DNA of 64,000 bases from Comamonadaceae bacterium (GCA_947455145.1 CANGME010000009.1:1-64000); one strand, 5' to 3'; numbered from the stretch's first letter, positions 1-10,825 are shown. A program made the numbers and translations. Notes: generated by a model not told the origin, from the sequence alone.

Positions 1-14
1 CAAGCTGTTTTAAC

Positions 15-43
15 GAACACCAGCACACCACGTGTTGGTGTTC
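15..43. promoter_or_regulatory. Hairpin upstream of groES
   Basis: The 8-bp arms GAACACCA (15-22) and TGGTGTTC (36-43) enclose a nested ACAC/GTGT stem (25-28 with 32-35), giving a 12-bp hairpin with a 2-nt bulge. No T-run follows, so it is not a clear intrinsic terminator. It lies 42 nt before the groES start and could be a 5' UTR structure or the end of an upstream gene. I see no CIRCE (HrcA) repeat and no sigma-32 promoter in the 84 bases available; the real promoter may lie before the window. Confidence 0.35.
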
Positions 44-84
44 CGGTTTTCCCACCCCTTGTTTCAAACTGAAGGAGATTCCCC

Positions 85-375
85 ATGAAACTGCGTCCTC
101 TGGCTGACCGCGTGATTGTTAAACGCGTCGAAAACGAAACCAAAACCGCCTCCGGCATCGTCATCCCTGACAGCGCCGCTGAAAAGCCCGATCAGGGCGA
201 AGTGCTGGCCGTAGGCCCTGGCAAGAAGAACGACAAAGGCGAACTGCTGGCCATGAACGTTAAGGTCGGTGACCGCGTTCTGTTTGGCAAATACAGCGGC
301 CAGACCGTCAAGGTCGGTGGCGATGAGCTGCTGGTCATGAAAGAAGACGATCTGTTTGCAGTCGTCGAAAAGTAA
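85..375 (+). CDS. groES: Co-chaperonin GroES
   Basis: A 96-residue protein of standard GroES (Cpn10) length. It forms the heptameric lid that closes the GroEL folding chamber in the cytoplasm. The N-terminus [14 protein letters not shown] and the mobile loop around residues 17-33, including SGIVIPD, are typical; the loop docks on the GroEL apical domains. A good Shine-Dalgarno (GAAGGAG, about 8 nt before the ATG) supports this start. groEL follows after 84 nt on the same strand, so the two are almost certainly one heat-shock operon. Nothing in it is unusual. Confidence 0.98.
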   Translation: MKLRPLADRVIVKRVENETKTASGIVIPDSAAEKPDQGEVLAVGPGKKNDKGELLAMNVKVGDRVLFGKYSGQTVKVGGDELLVMKEDDLFAVVEK

Positions 376-450
376 TTCGAATCACTCTCAACTTCATAGC
401 TGCTTACGCATATATCCATTGGGTTAGCGGCTGATTTATCATATTTTTAG

Positions 451-2118
<1,668 letters not shown>

Positions 2119-2180
2119 TGGGCTCCTTGCCTGAGGGCTGATCGCTGCGTCGATTGGCGTTATAGCTTTCGACAGAATAC

Positions 2181-2219
2181 AAAAAACCCCGCTCGGCGCA
2201 AGCCCAGCGGGGTTTTTTT
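2181..2219. terminator. Intrinsic terminator after groEL (bidirectional)
   Basis: The stem ACCCCGCT / AGCGGGGT is flanked by a run of A on the left and seven T on the right, so it can act for groEL on the plus strand and for the convergent minus-strand gene that ends at 2243. Confidence 0.9.
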
Positions 2220-2242
2220 ATGGGTGCTTGATTTGATACCGA

Positions 2243-3250
2243 CTATTTGCCAACCATTGCCAAGGCTTTGTCGTAGTAATTTAAGTCCAAGAACTTCTCC
2301 GGCGCTGGGGCTTTGCCGCCCCACTGGCCTTGTATTTCGGCGCGAAGTGCGAGCACGTTACGAAAGCCTTCCATGCTCAGGCGGGCGTCGGCGGCCAAAC
2401 CGAAGCCGGGGCTCGTCAAGGCTTCATAGCTTTTGACTGCAATACTGGGCGCGAGCTTGAAACGGGTTTGCAGCAGCGCAATCATGCCCACGCGGTTCGA
2501 TGGGTTCATGGCGTAGCGCGCACCTTCGATGTAGGCCGCAATATAGCGCTGCAACACATCTGCGTTCTGTTCGGCCCAGCTTCGCATTACAAATGCACCC
2601 GTGGCCTGATACGGGCCCGCCAAATCAGTGGCACGGCCCAGGCTTTTGAGCCCTTTTTCGCCCACGAGAAAAGAGAACGGCGGGTTCACCATGCCAGCGG
2701 CAAGCTCAGCATTGTTGGCCATGGCGGTCGAGCGCGCCAAGGTCCCACCCACTGCTTTGACGGCATAGTCGCGCCCCTCAAGCAAACCTTTATTTTTCAG
2801 AATTTTCTTGGCCACTACAGCGTAAGCCGTGTCTGGCGCGTCCACCGCGAGCGACTTGCCTCGGATGTCATTAAAGTTGCGAATCTCCGGGCGCACCATA
2901 AAGTCATTCATACCCGAATCGCCGCCCATCACAATCTTCACGTCATGTTTGGCGACTTCAATCATCGCCACCGCGTTGTCCACAGCGGCGTGGGCAATTT
3001 CGAACTTACCGGCAGGCAACCCGGCGCGTTGCTCCTCGGAGTTCGGTGTGTTTTGCACCTCAATCACCAAACCTCGCTTCGTGAAAAACCCCTGCTCTAT
3101 GGCCGCCAGCAAAGGCAAGTTGCTGGAGCCCGGGAACACGTTGACGCGCAAGGTGACGGGTTTTGTGGTTGGTGTGGCGCACCCTGACAGATAAAGCGAG
3201 GTGCTGGTCGCACCCAGGGCGAGGGCGGCAGAGAAGTTTCTACGTTGCAT
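2243..3250 (-). CDS. ABC transporter substrate-binding lipoprotein (NMT1/SsuA-like)
   Basis: A 335-residue periplasmic binding protein anchored as a lipoprotein: an N-terminal signal ends in the lipobox LSGC with the lipid Cys at residue 24. The mature part begins with the pattern of the NMT1/THI5 and SsuA/TauA families (SNLPLLAAIEQGFF near the start). These proteins capture small organic ligands such as sulfonates, pyrimidine precursors or aromatic compounds; the ligand here cannot be read from sequence. No permease or ATPase gene lies nearby, so it is an orphan. It is divergent from a Tat-exported amidohydrolase 136 bp away, which hints at a shared substrate, but that is inference. Confidence 0.75.
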   Translation of the reverse strand: MQRRNFSAALALGATSTSLYLSGCATPTTKPVTLRVNVFPGSSNLPLLAAIEQGFFTKRGLVIEVQNTPNSEEQRAGLPAGKFEIAHAAVDNAVAMIEVAKHDVKIVMGGDSGMNDFMVRPEIRNFNDIRGKSLAVDAPDTAYAVVAKKILKNKGLLEGRDYAVKAVGGTLARSTAMANNAELAAGMVNPPFSFLVGEKGLKSLGRATDLAGPYQATGAFVMRSWAEQNADVLQRYIAAYIEGARYAMNPSNRVGMIALLQTRFKLAPSIAVKSYEALTSPGFGLAADARLSMEGFRNVLALRAEIQGQWGGKAPAPEKFLDLNYYDKALAMVGK

Positions 3251-3386
3251 GGCGGGCTGTCCTAAAGGGGTTGAGAGGTGTGAAATCTTATCGTGCTGTC
3301 TTATGGGGTTAACCCTCTCGCATCACATCCTCAAAACCCTTTAAATCAGAGCCATCTTTTACCCCACTCACCACCAAGGAAACACT
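3251..3386. other. Divergent intergenic region
   Basis: This spacer separates two outward-facing genes and must hold both promoters. It contains the perfect 10-bp palindrome GGGTTAACCC (3306-3315). I could not assign convincing -35/-10 pairs. A GGAAACACT stretch precedes the plus-strand ATG. Confidence 0.3.
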
Positions 3387-4505
3387 ATGAGCGACCGCAG
3401 AGAATTCATCAAAGACACATCCCGCAACCTGGCTGGCGTCTTTTTTTGTGCCTGCGGATTTGCGGGCGCTCGCGAAGCCCACGCAGCTCACGCCAAACCG
3501 GGTGAAAAGCCCCCGCAACTCATGCTCAACGGCAAGCGCGTCAAAACCATCGACACGCATTCGCATTGCTACTTTCAAGAATCTCTGAACCTGATGGGCG
3601 CAGACGCCGCCCGCGTGCTGCCGCCCGTCAAAGGTGTGCCCGAGCATTTCTTGACCACGGCCGAGGTGCTGGCCACGCGCCTGCGCAGCATGGACACCAT
3701 GGGCATTGACATGGAGGTGCTCAGCGTCAACCCTTTTTGGTACCGCAAAGAACGCGATGTGGCTGCCGAAATCGTGCGCATCAACAACGAGAAACTGGCC
3801 GAACTCAGCGCCGCCAACCCCAAACGCCTCGCAGCTTTTGCTTCGCTCTCGCTCCAGTTCCCTGACTTGGCGGTGCAGCAGCTTGAACACGCCATTAAAA
3901 AGCAAGGCCTGCGTGGCGCAGCCATTGGCGGCAGTGTGCTGGGCGAAGACTTTTCAGACCCTAAATTCCACCCCGTTTGGGCCAAAGCCGAGGAGCTGGG
4001 CGCTGTGCTGTTCATCCACCCGCAAAGCACACCAGAGCTGGCCAAACGCTTCAAGGGCAACGGCTGGCTCTCCAACACCATTGGCAACCCGCTGGACACC
4101 ACCATCGCCCTGCAACATTTGATCTTTGAAGGCACGCTGGACCGCTTTCCCGGCCTCAAAGTACTGGCCGCACACGGGGGCGGCTACCTGGGCTCTTACG
4201 CGCCCCGTTCAGACCACAGTTGTTTTGTCTCGCCGGTCAATTGCAACCCCGACATCGTGTTGAAGAAAAAACCAACCGAGTACTTGAACCAGATTTTCTT
4301 TGACGCGTTGATCTTCACGCCTGAAGCACTGCGCCATCTGGTGGCGCAAGTGGGTGCTAGTCAGGTGGTGCTGGGTACTGACCACCCCATCCCCTGGGAA
4401 GATCACCCGGTACAACACGTGCTGAACACACCGAGTTTGACAAACGCTGAGCGTGCCGCGATTTTGGGTGGCAATGCGGCCAAGTTGTTTGGCATCACGC
4501 TTTAA
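3387..4505 (+). CDS. Tat-exported amidohydrolase 2 family protein
   Basis: A 372-residue metal-dependent hydrolase or decarboxylase of the amidohydrolase-2 (ACMSD-like) family. The N-terminus DRREFIKD followed by a hydrophobic stretch ending at AHA is a twin-arginine signal, so the folded enzyme is probably exported to the periplasm. The TIM-barrel metal motif DTHSH is at residues 56-60, a second His lies in AAHGGGYLG, and the late metal-site motif GTDHPIPW is present. Family members act on aminocarboxymuconate semialdehyde, resorcylates and related ring-cleavage products; the substrate here is unknown. Export is unusual for this family, whose best-known members are cytoplasmic. Confidence 0.75.
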   Translation: MSDRREFIKDTSRNLAGVFFCACGFAGAREAHAAHAKPGEKPPQLMLNGKRVKTIDTHSHCYFQESLNLMGADAARVLPPVKGVPEHFLTTAEVLATRLRSMDTMGIDMEVLSVNPFWYRKERDVAAEIVRINNEKLAELSAANPKRLAAFASLSLQFPDLAVQQLEHAIKKQGLRGAAIGGSVLGEDFSDPKFHPVWAKAEELGAVLFIHPQSTPELAKRFKGNGWLSNTIGNPLDTTIALQHLIFEGTLDRFPGLKVLAAHGGGYLGSYAPRSDHSCFVSPVNCNPDIVLKKKPTEYLNQIFFDALIFTPEALRHLVAQVGASQVVLGTDHPIPWEDHPVQHVLNTPSLTNAERAAILGGNAAKLFGITL

Positions 4506-4532
4506 GACAAAGAACCATCCAACAGCGAAACT

Positions 4533-4602
4533 CCGTTCGCCCTGAGCTTGTCGAAGGGCTTCGACAAGCTCAGCCCGAACGGAACTGGCTCAGCCCGAAC
4601 GG
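4533..4602. repeat. Palindromic intergenic repeat, copy 1
   Basis: A 50-bp imperfect inverted repeat (4533-4582) built on CGTTCGCCCTGAGC / GCTCAGCCCGAACG is followed by a direct repeat of its right end (4588-4602). It lies between the convergent amidohydrolase and transaldolase genes. A near-identical perfect palindrome is at 10833-10884. Such REP-like elements are common between genes in betaproteobacteria; here it may also act as a terminator for both genes. Confidence 0.8.
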
Positions 4603-4607
4603 GAGTG

Positions 4608-5576
4608 TCAGGCCAATCGCATCAATTCCTCCAGCTTGACGGTGTCCGCCACAAAAGCGCGGATACCCTCGGCCAGCTTGTCGCTAGCCATGGCGTCTTG
4701 GTTCAGCGCGTAGCGAAAACCCGACTCATCAAAACTCACTGCGGGCAAATCCATCGACCGAGCGGCCTGCGCATCCAGTGCGCGGGTGAGTGGAGCCGCT
4801 GTATTGTCAGTGGCCTCTAGTTGGCCCAACAAATCAGGGGCAATAGTCAACAAATCGCAACCTGCCAGCGCGGTGATTTGCCCCACGTTGCGAAAGCTCG
4901 CGCCCATCACTTCTGTGGCAATGTCAAAGTGTTTGTAGTGGTTGTAGATGGCCCGCACGGACTGCACACCGGGGTCATTGACCCCCGCGTTGTCGGCCTC
5001 CACCCAGTTGGCCCCGGCTGATTTTTTGTACCAGTCGTAAATGCGCCCGACAAAAGGCGAAATCAACTGCACCTTTGACTGCGCGCACACCACCGCCTGG
5101 CTGAAGGAGAACAACAGTGTGAGGTTGGTGTGGATGCCGCGCTGCTCCAGTTGCTTGGCGGCGGCCATGCCCTCCCAAGTTGAAGCGATCTTGATCAATA
5201 CGCGGTCAATATGAATGCCCTGCGCTTGGTACAGCTCGATAATGCGCTCAGCCCGGCTCACAGTAGCCTGCGTGTCAAAGCTCAAGCGAGCGTCCACTTC
5301 GGTAGAGACACGGCCCGGGATCAGCGCCAGAATTTCGCAGCCAAAGCGCACCAGTAGCCGGTCCATCACCTCATCCAACGCGCGACCCCGAAACTGCGCC
5401 ACGGCTTCCTTCATCAGCGGGGCGTAGTCTGGTTTTTGCACGGCCTTGAGGATGAGTGAGGGATTGGTCGTTGCGTCTTGCGGCTGAAAAGCCGCCAGCT
5501 GCTTGAAGTCGCCGGTATCAGCGACCACGGTGGTGAATGATTTAAGGGCTTGGAGTTGGTTCATGGGGGTGCTCAT
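4608..5576 (-). CDS. tal: Transaldolase
   Basis: A 322-residue cytoplasmic class I transaldolase (E. coli TalB is 317). It moves a dihydroxyacetone unit between sedoheptulose-7-phosphate and glyceraldehyde-3-phosphate, giving fructose-6-phosphate and erythrose-4-phosphate in the non-oxidative pentose phosphate pathway. The signature DATTNPS is at residues 34-40 and the Schiff-base Lys is in VLIKIAS (K139). A second ATG four codons later (5564) is an alternative start. It stands alone between a REP-like repeat and the ompW upstream region. Its product erythrose-4-phosphate is a substrate of the DAHP synthase at 35.3-36.5 kb. Confidence 0.96.
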   Translation of the reverse strand: MSTPMNQLQALKSFTTVVADTGDFKQLAAFQPQDATTNPSLILKAVQKPDYAPLMKEAVAQFRGRALDEVMDRLLVRFGCEILALIPGRVSTEVDARLSFDTQATVSRAERIIELYQAQGIHIDRVLIKIASTWEGMAAAKQLEQRGIHTNLTLLFSFSQAVVCAQSKVQLISPFVGRIYDWYKKSAGANWVEADNAGVNDPGVQSVRAIYNHYKHFDIATEVMGASFRNVGQITALAGCDLLTIAPDLLGQLEATDNTAAPLTRALDAQAARSMDLPAVSFDESGFRYALNQDAMASDKLAEGIRAFVADTVKLEELMRLA

Positions 5577-5631
5577 GGGTACTTGCTTGAGTTTGAATTA
5601 TGGAGTGAAGTCAAGCCTCACCCAACGCCTC

Positions 5632-5682
5632 ATTCGCTAAGCGAATTGATCGGTATAAACCCTTGAAAATCAAGATTTTCAA
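5632..5682. promoter_or_regulatory. Two perfect palindromes between tal and ompW
   Basis: ATTCGCT-A-AGCGAAT (5632-5646) and TTGAAAATC-AA-GATTTTCAA (5663-5682) are both perfect dyads in the 230-bp divergent spacer. They look like operator sites rather than terminators, since neither is followed by a T-run on the side needed. The cognate regulator is not known. Confidence 0.45.
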
Positions 5683-5806
5683 CTTGTTTACAACGCGGTT
5701 ACATTGACTCACAAAATCCGCATCAATACACTGGTATTTAAATATAACAGCGCATCTAGAGCGCTTGGGATATTTTTAACCCTCAACCTCGTTGGAGAAA
5801 TATTTA

Positions 5807-6538
5807 ATGCGTTCTATCAAAAAATCCGTACTGTTCAGCGCAGTACTGTTAGCTGTTGCGGGTGGCGTTCATGCTCAAAAAGCGGGTGACAACATCATCA
5901 GCGCCGGCATCGTCAATGTTAACCCTAACTCTTCCTTGGGCCCATTGAGCACCACAGGTGGTTTCCCCGGTGTTGCTGGCGCATTTGGTGTCACAACCTC
6001 TGCCGCTAGTGCATCCATTGCCAGCGTCAACACCCTGACTGTGGGTTGGCTGCGCATGTTCACTGACAACATCGGTGCTGAACTTAACCTTGGCATCCCA
6101 CCCAAGATGACGGTCGATGTCACCACCCCCAAAGCCGCCGCTGTAGCTCATCCCGCTGGCGCAACGGCCACTTACATGGCACCCGCCGTGGTTGCCAAAT
6201 ACCTCTTCAACAAACCCGGTGAACAGTGGCGTCCCTACCTTGGTTTGGGCGTGGCCTATGTCATGTTCAACGATGTCAAAGCCAATCTCGCTGACCCATT
6301 GGTGAATAACCTTGCCGGTACATCAGCATCTTTAAGCTCCGAATGGGCCCCGATTTACAACGGCGGTGTGATTTACAACATCAACGACCGTTGGTCAGTT
6401 AACGCATCAGTGTCCTACATCCCTGTGAGCACAAAAGCCACCTTTGTTAGTTCAGCAGCCACGGGCGGCGCCACCACCACCGGCACACTCAAGCTCGACT
6501 CGATTGACTACGTTCTGCGCGTCGGTTACAAGTTCTAA
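5807..6538 (+). CDS. ompW: OmpW family outer membrane protein
   Basis: A 243-residue outer membrane protein of the OmpW family, an eight-stranded beta barrel with a narrow hydrophobic channel. A signal peptide of about 23 residues ends at VHA. The mature protein has the family pattern: an early GDNIISAGI segment, WLRMFTDNIGAELNLGIPP in the middle, KYLFN with YLGLGVAY, and a C-terminal aromatic strand ending in YKF, the outer membrane assembly signal. The ATG at 5807 is preferred over an upstream in-frame TTG at 5792 because GGAGAA lies 7-12 nt before it. Two palindromes lie upstream and a terminator directly follows. Confidence 0.9.
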   Translation: MRSIKKSVLFSAVLLAVAGGVHAQKAGDNIISAGIVNVNPNSSLGPLSTTGGFPGVAGAFGVTTSAASASIASVNTLTVGWLRMFTDNIGAELNLGIPPKMTVDVTTPKAAAVAHPAGATATYMAPAVVAKYLFNKPGEQWRPYLGLGVAYVMFNDVKANLADPLVNNLAGTSASLSSEWAPIYNGGVIYNINDRWSVNASVSYIPVSTKATFVSSAATGGATTTGTLKLDSIDYVLRVGYKF

Positions 6539-6567
6539 TTTGACTCACTCTCTGGGCCTAAGCCCAC

Positions 6568-6601
6568 AAAAAAGCCATGCTGCAAAGCATGGCTTTTTTT
6601 C
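6568..6601 (+). terminator. Intrinsic terminator after ompW
   Basis: The stem AAAAGCCATGC / GCATGGCTTTT has a 6-nt loop and is followed by a T-run, 30 nt after the ompW stop. Confidence 0.92.
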
Positions 6602-6636
6602 TTTCCGTTCGAGCAATCAGAAAAACGAGTCCACGT

Positions 6637-6672
6637 AAAAAACCCCCACCGCGTTGCCGCAGTGGGGGTTTT
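6637..6672 (-). terminator. Intrinsic terminator after the porin gene
   Basis: The GC-rich stem CCCCCAC / GTGGGGG has A/T runs on both sides. It lies 40 nt beyond the minus-strand porin stop and so ends the porin transcript; the flanks allow use in both directions. Confidence 0.9.
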
Positions 6673-6711
6673 AGACTTTTAAACCGTCAGCTGGCTAAGG
6701 CCAGCGTCAGA

Positions 6712-7851
6712 TCAGAAGTTATGCTGAACGCCAACCAGAGTCCAGGTGGGGTTCGAACCAGCAGCAATAGTGGCAGGCATGAAACCACCACCTGTTGGGG
6801 CGAAGTTAGCACCAGCGCCGTTGCTGATACGACCGTAGGAAGCGAACAAAGCGGTACGCTTAGACAGGTCTTTGCGGCCACCAATGTTCCAACCAGTAGA
6901 AGCAGAGTCAACGGTGTCAGCACCGGTTGTGCCGTTCACGTTGCCGAGTGAGCCATAAGAAGCATAGGCAGTGTAACCGTTACCAATGTTGTGGCCAATG
7001 TTGACAGCCCAGCCGTTTTGCTTGCTACCGTTGGTCACGCCATCGGTGAACTCTTTCTTCTGCTCAAAGTAATGAGCGGCAACAATGCTGCCTGGAGCAT
7101 AACGGTAGCCAAGGCCCACCTTCATAGAAGTGGCATCAAACACCGTGTTAGCAGCAGGAATCACGCCAGCAGCATCGGCAGCGATGCTGGTACGCTTCTG
7201 GTAGTCACCCATGAAATGGATAGCACCCATATCGTAGTTGGCCTTGAAGCCCCAAGTTGCAGCGTTGGCAGAGCCCGTGCCGACAGGCTGGGTCTCATTG
7301 GCAACTTCAGGTGCCCAGTAAATTTGCGAACCAGCAAAACCACCAGCGCCGCTGTTCAGGTTCAGCAGGATAGCGTTGTTTTGACGCACGTTAGCTTGGC
7401 GGGTGTACATATCGGAGATAGCATCTTTACCGATTTTGTTGGCGCCCTGCTCGACCAAGTCACCTTGGGTCCAGAACACGTTTTGGCGACCAACACGGAC
7501 TTCCAACAAGCTGTTACCGATACCGATGTGTGATTCGCGTGAACCATTGAAACCAGCAGCAGAATTGGCCGTGCCAGCTTGGGTGTTACCTGTACCTGTG
7601 TCGAAGTTCAGACCGAACTCGTAAGCAGCGAATGCGCGCATGCCGCCACCGAGGTCTTCGTTCACACCAATACGCAGGCGTGAGGAGAAGTCTTGAACGA
7701 GAGTACGTGCAGAAAGGTCGGAACCAGCACCAGCTGCGGCACCAGTTGAGCTGATGGAAGACACGCCTTCAGAAACGCGGCCTGAAAGGGTAACTTGAGC
7801 GAAAGAAGCGGTGGCAGCCAGAGCGGCCAGGGCAATGAGGGTCTTTTTCAT
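6712..7851 (-). CDS. Gram-negative porin (Burkholderiales type, Omp32/OmpC-like)
   Basis: A 379-residue trimeric porin of the outer membrane that lets small solutes diffuse. The signal MKKTLIALAALAATASFA is cleaved before QVTLSGRVSEG, the usual first strand of this family. Typical later features include SRLRIGVNEDLGGGMRAFAAYEFG, the GRQNVFW strand and loop-3 start, and a C-terminal strand ending in Phe (VGVQHNF) for BAM recognition. A GGAGA Shine-Dalgarno precedes the ATG. A TCCTAA-N9-TTAGGA dyad (7882-7902) lies just upstream and may be a regulator site. It is monocistronic with its own terminator. Confidence 0.95.
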   Translation of the reverse strand: MKKTLIALAALAATASFAQVTLSGRVSEGVSSISSTGAAAGAGSDLSARTLVQDFSSRLRIGVNEDLGGGMRAFAAYEFGLNFDTGTGNTQAGTANSAAGFNGSRESHIGIGNSLLEVRVGRQNVFWTQGDLVEQGANKIGKDAISDMYTRQANVRQNNAILLNLNSGAGGFAGSQIYWAPEVANETQPVGTGSANAATWGFKANYDMGAIHFMGDYQKRTSIAADAAGVIPAANTVFDATSMKVGLGYRYAPGSIVAAHYFEQKKEFTDGVTNGSKQNGWAVNIGHNIGNGYTAYASYGSLGNVNGTTGADTVDSASTGWNIGGRKDLSKRTALFASYGRISNGAGANFAPTGGGFMPATIAAGSNPTWTLVGVQHNF

Positions 7852-8102
7852 GTAAAAAATTCTCCAAAGGTTGAGTAAGAGTCCTAACGTCCTGATTTAG
7901 GAAGTTGGACCTATTGAACCAAACCCAGCCCACTTTGGCAAAGAAAAACCATGAGATTCGGTCATATTTTTGCAGTTTCGTTGCATGGCTGCAACAAAGT
8001 GTGACGGGGTGGTTGGTGACCATCCACCAAGTGGAATTTGCCCGTGAACGGCAGAGAAACAAAGGAAACGTGCTTGGTGTTGATGGGCGTAAACTTCTGG
8101 CC

Positions 8103-8720
8103 ATGGATAAGCTCCTAAATACCCTTGACAGCGCGCTACGCACCTTGTTTGCACCGCCTCGTGCAGCGCAAGCCTGCCCTGCACCCATCGAGCCCTGCGG
8201 GGAACTCTCTGCCGCCGATAAAGCCCACGCAGGCGCACTGATGCGCGTGAACCACGTGGGAGAAGTCTGCGCACAGGCGCTTTACACCGCGCAGGCGCTG
8301 GCTACCAAGAACGAGGCGTTGCGCACCCACTTCCAAAATGCCAGTGCCGATGAATCCAATCATCTGGCGTGGACGAAACAACGCCTTGATGAGCTGGGTG
8401 CACGCCCTTCGCTGCTAAACCCGCTGTGGTACGCCGGAGCTTTCGGGCTGGGTTTGCTGGCTGGTCGTTTGGGTGACAAGGTGAGCCTGGGCTTTGTGCT
8501 GGAGACCGAAACGCAGGTGGAGGCACACCTGCAAAGCCACCTGGGGCGGCTGCCTGCGGGTGATACGGCCTCACGCGCCATCGTGGCACAAATGCAGGCG
8601 GATGAGGCGCAGCACGCGCTGGACGCGCGCGCGTCAGGGGCGATGGAGTTGCCGCAGCCGGTAAAAGCACTGATGAGTGCCGCCGCCAAGGTGATGACGA
8701 CGACGGCGCATTACGTTTAG
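8103..8720 (+). CDS. coq7: Demethoxyubiquinone hydroxylase Coq7
   Basis: A 205-residue membrane-associated di-iron monooxygenase for the penultimate, C6 hydroxylation step of ubiquinone synthesis. The carboxylate-bridged ligands are all visible: E54 in HVGEVCA, E84 and H87 in DESNH, E136 in ETETQ, and E168 and H171 in DEAQH. The start at 8103 gives normal family length; the frame stays open upstream to 7905, but that extension resembles no Coq7 and is judged non-coding. The 250-bp spacer to the divergent porin gene holds a small TTGGTG / CACCAA dyad (8013-8030). Confidence 0.95.
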   Translation: MDKLLNTLDSALRTLFAPPRAAQACPAPIEPCGELSAADKAHAGALMRVNHVGEVCAQALYTAQALATKNEALRTHFQNASADESNHLAWTKQRLDELGARPSLLNPLWYAGAFGLGLLAGRLGDKVSLGFVLETETQVEAHLQSHLGRLPAGDTASRAIVAQMQADEAQHALDARASGAMELPQPVKALMSAAAKVMTTTAHYV

Positions 8721-8741
8721 CCGCTTACCGTAGCGTCGAAC

Positions 8742-9191
8742 TCACACCTCAACCAACTCAAAACTGGTGGTGATCTCTGCCGTCTTGCCCAGCATGATGG
8801 TGGCGGAGCAGTATTTGTCGTGGCTCATTTTGATGGCCCGCTCCACGGCCACGGCCGGAATGCCCGTGCCGGTGACGGTGAAGTGCATGTTGATGGCGGT
8901 GAACACCTTGGGCTCCACCTCGGCCCGCTCGGCCTGCAAGCGCACCGAGCAGCCGCGCACGTCGTGTCTGCCACGCTTGAGAATGAGCACCACGTCGTAA
9001 GCGGTGCAGCCCCCGGCCCCGGCGAGCAGGGTTTCCATCGGTCTGGGTGCCAGGTTTTGCCCGCCGTTCTCTGGCTTGGCAGCGTCGGGGGCGCCGTCCA
9101 TCACCAGCGTGTGGCCGCTTCCTGTTTCTGCCACAAAACCCATGCCCGAGCGTGTGCCTGTAGCGCCTGTCCAACTCACTGTGCAATCCAT
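8742..9191 (-). CDS. OsmC family protein (YhfA-like)
   Basis: A 149-residue member of the OsmC/Ohr superfamily, small dimeric proteins many of which reduce organic hydroperoxides with a Cys pair. Visible features are GSGHTLVMDG, PMETLLAGAGGCTAYDVV with the first conserved Cys, and the second Cys in HDVRGC. The arrangement fits the YhfA-type branch, whose role is poorly known, rather than Ohr itself. The ATG at 9191 has AAGGA 5 nt upstream, so it is favoured over the in-frame GTG at 9203. It converges on coq7 and is divergent from ilvA across about 50 bp. Confidence 0.85.
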   Translation of the reverse strand: MDCTVSWTGATGTRSGMGFVAETGSGHTLVMDGAPDAAKPENGGQNLAPRPMETLLAGAGGCTAYDVVLILKRGRHDVRGCSVRLQAERAEVEPKVFTAINMHFTVTGTGIPAVAVERAIKMSHDKYCSATIMLGKTAEITTSFELVEV

Positions 9192-9241
9192 GGTGTCCTT
9201 CACTCTCTTGTCAAAATGCTAAATGTCGATCAGCGCAAATT

Positions 9242-10825
9242 ATGACTACACTGCCTCCACTCATGAAAACCAAGCTCCTTCAACCTGCCGATTACCTGAA
9301 AAAAATCTTGACTGCCCGTGTGTATGACGTGGCGGTGGAGTCGGCTTTCACCCCCGCCAAAGCCCTGAGCCGCCGCCTGCACAACAAGGTGTTGCTCAAG
9401 CGCGAAGACCAGCAGGCGGTGTTCAGCTTCAAGCTGCGCGGGGCTTACAACAAGATGGCACAGCTCTCGCCCGCGCAGTTGCAGCAAGGCGTGATTTGCG
9501 CCTCCGCTGGCAACCACGCGCAGGGCGTGGCGCTGAGCGCGCACCGCCTGGGCTGCCGCGCCGTGATCGTGATGCCCACAACCACACCGCAGCTCAAGAT
9601 TGAGGCGGTGAAGGCCCTGGGCGGTGAGGTGGTGCTGTTTGGTGACAGCTACTCCGACGCCTACACCCACGCCGCCGCCCTGGAGAAAAAACAGGGCCTG
9701 ACCTTTGTGCACCCGTTTGACGACCCGGACGTGATTGCCGGGCAGGGCACGATTGCGATGGAGATGCTGCGCCAGCATCAAGGGCCGCTAGATGCCGTGT
9801 TTGTTGCCATTGGCGGCGGCGGCTTGATCTCGGGCGTGGCCAGCTACATCAAGGCGGTGCGGCCTGAGATCAAAGTCATCGGCGTGCAGATGAACGACTC
9901 CAACGCGATGATTCAGTCGATCAAAGCAGGCAAGCGCGTGACGCTGACCGACGTGGGGCTGTTTTCTGACGGCACGGCCGTCAAGCTGGTGGGGGAAGAA
10001 ACCTTTCGCCTGACGCGCAAGCTGGTGGACGAGTTCATCGAGGTGGACACCGACAGCGTGTGTGCGGCCATCAAAGACATTTTTGTGGACACGCGTGGCA
10101 TTGTGGAGCCCGCTGGTGCGCTGGCGGTGGCGGCCATCAAGCAGTATGTAGCGCAGCACAAAACCAAGGGCGAGACCTATGCCGCCATTTTGTGCGGTGC
10201 GAATATGAACTTTGACCGTTTGCGCTTCGTGGCCGGGCGGGCAGAGATTGGTGAGGAGCGCGAGGCCTTGTTTGCGGTGACCATTCCCGAGGAACGCGGG
10301 AGCTTCCGCCGCTTTTGCGAGTTGATTGGCAACCTGCCCAGCTCAGGCGGCGTGAAAACGCCGCGCCATGTGACCGAGTTCAACTACCGCATCAGCGACT
10401 CAAAGCAAGCCCATGTGTTTGTGGGGCTGACCATCAACAACAAAGGCGAGAGCAGCAAAGTCGCCGCCAACCTGCACAAAAATGGTTTTGAGGCCTTAGA
10501 CCTTACCCATGACCACCTGGCGCAAGAGCACATCCGCCACATGGTGGGCGGCCACTCGGCCCTGGCGCAGGATGAGCGACTGCTGCGCTTTGAGTTCCCC
10601 GAGCGTCCCGGTGCGTTGATGAAGTTCCTCAGCCTCATGCGCCCGGGCTGGAACATTAGCCTGTTCCACTACCGCAACCACGGCGCGGACTACGGCCACA
10701 TCTTGGTCGGCCTGCAAGTACCGCCCGCCGACACCGCCGCGTTTGACAAATTCTTGACCGCACTGGGCTACCCTTATGTGGAAGAAACCCAGAACCCCGC
10801 TTACAGACTCTTTTTACAAGCATGA
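9242..10825 (+). CDS. ilvA: Threonine ammonia-lyase, biosynthetic (long form)
   Basis: A 527-residue PLP enzyme that deaminates threonine to 2-oxobutanoate, the first step of isoleucine synthesis. The PLP Lys is in [11 protein letters not shown] (K64), the phosphate-binding glycine loop is IGGGGLISG, and SAGNHAQG is the typical substrate loop. The C-terminal 200 residues hold two ACT-like regulatory domains, the long form subject to isoleucine feedback inhibition. No clear Shine-Dalgarno is seen; an alternative ATG lies at 9263. It is followed at once by a perfect palindromic repeat. Confidence 0.95.
   Translation: MTTLPPLMKTKLLQPADYLKKILTARVYDVAVESAFTPAKALSRRLHNKVLLKREDQQAVFSFKLRGAYNKMAQLSPAQLQQGVICASAGNHAQGVALSAHRLGCRAVIVMPTTTPQLKIEAVKALGGEVVLFGDSYSDAYTHAAALEKKQGLTFVHPFDDPDVIAGQGTIAMEMLRQHQGPLDAVFVAIGGGGLISGVASYIKAVRPEIKVIGVQMNDSNAMIQSIKAGKRVTLTDVGLFSDGTAVKLVGEETFRLTRKLVDEFIEVDTDSVCAAIKDIFVDTRGIVEPAGALAVAAIKQYVAQHKTKGETYAAILCGANMNFDRLRFVAGRAEIGEEREALFAVTIPEERGSFRRFCELIGNLPSSGGVKTPRHVTEFNYRISDSKQAHVFVGLTINNKGESSKVAANLHKNGFEALDLTHDHLAQEHIRHMVGGHSALAQDERLLRFEFPERPGALMKFLSLMRPGWNISLFHYRNHGADYGHILVGLQVPPADTAAFDKFLTALGYPYVEETQNPAYRLFLQA

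Noticed and set aside
2330..3187. 285-codon plus-strand frame opposite the binding lipoprotein
   Set aside because: The minus-strand frame has a lipobox and a known family; the plus frame has no start signal or family features.
7905..8102. N-terminal extension of coq7 by about 66 codons
   Set aside because: The extension resembles no Coq7, and the start at 8103 gives the normal family length with all six ligand residues.
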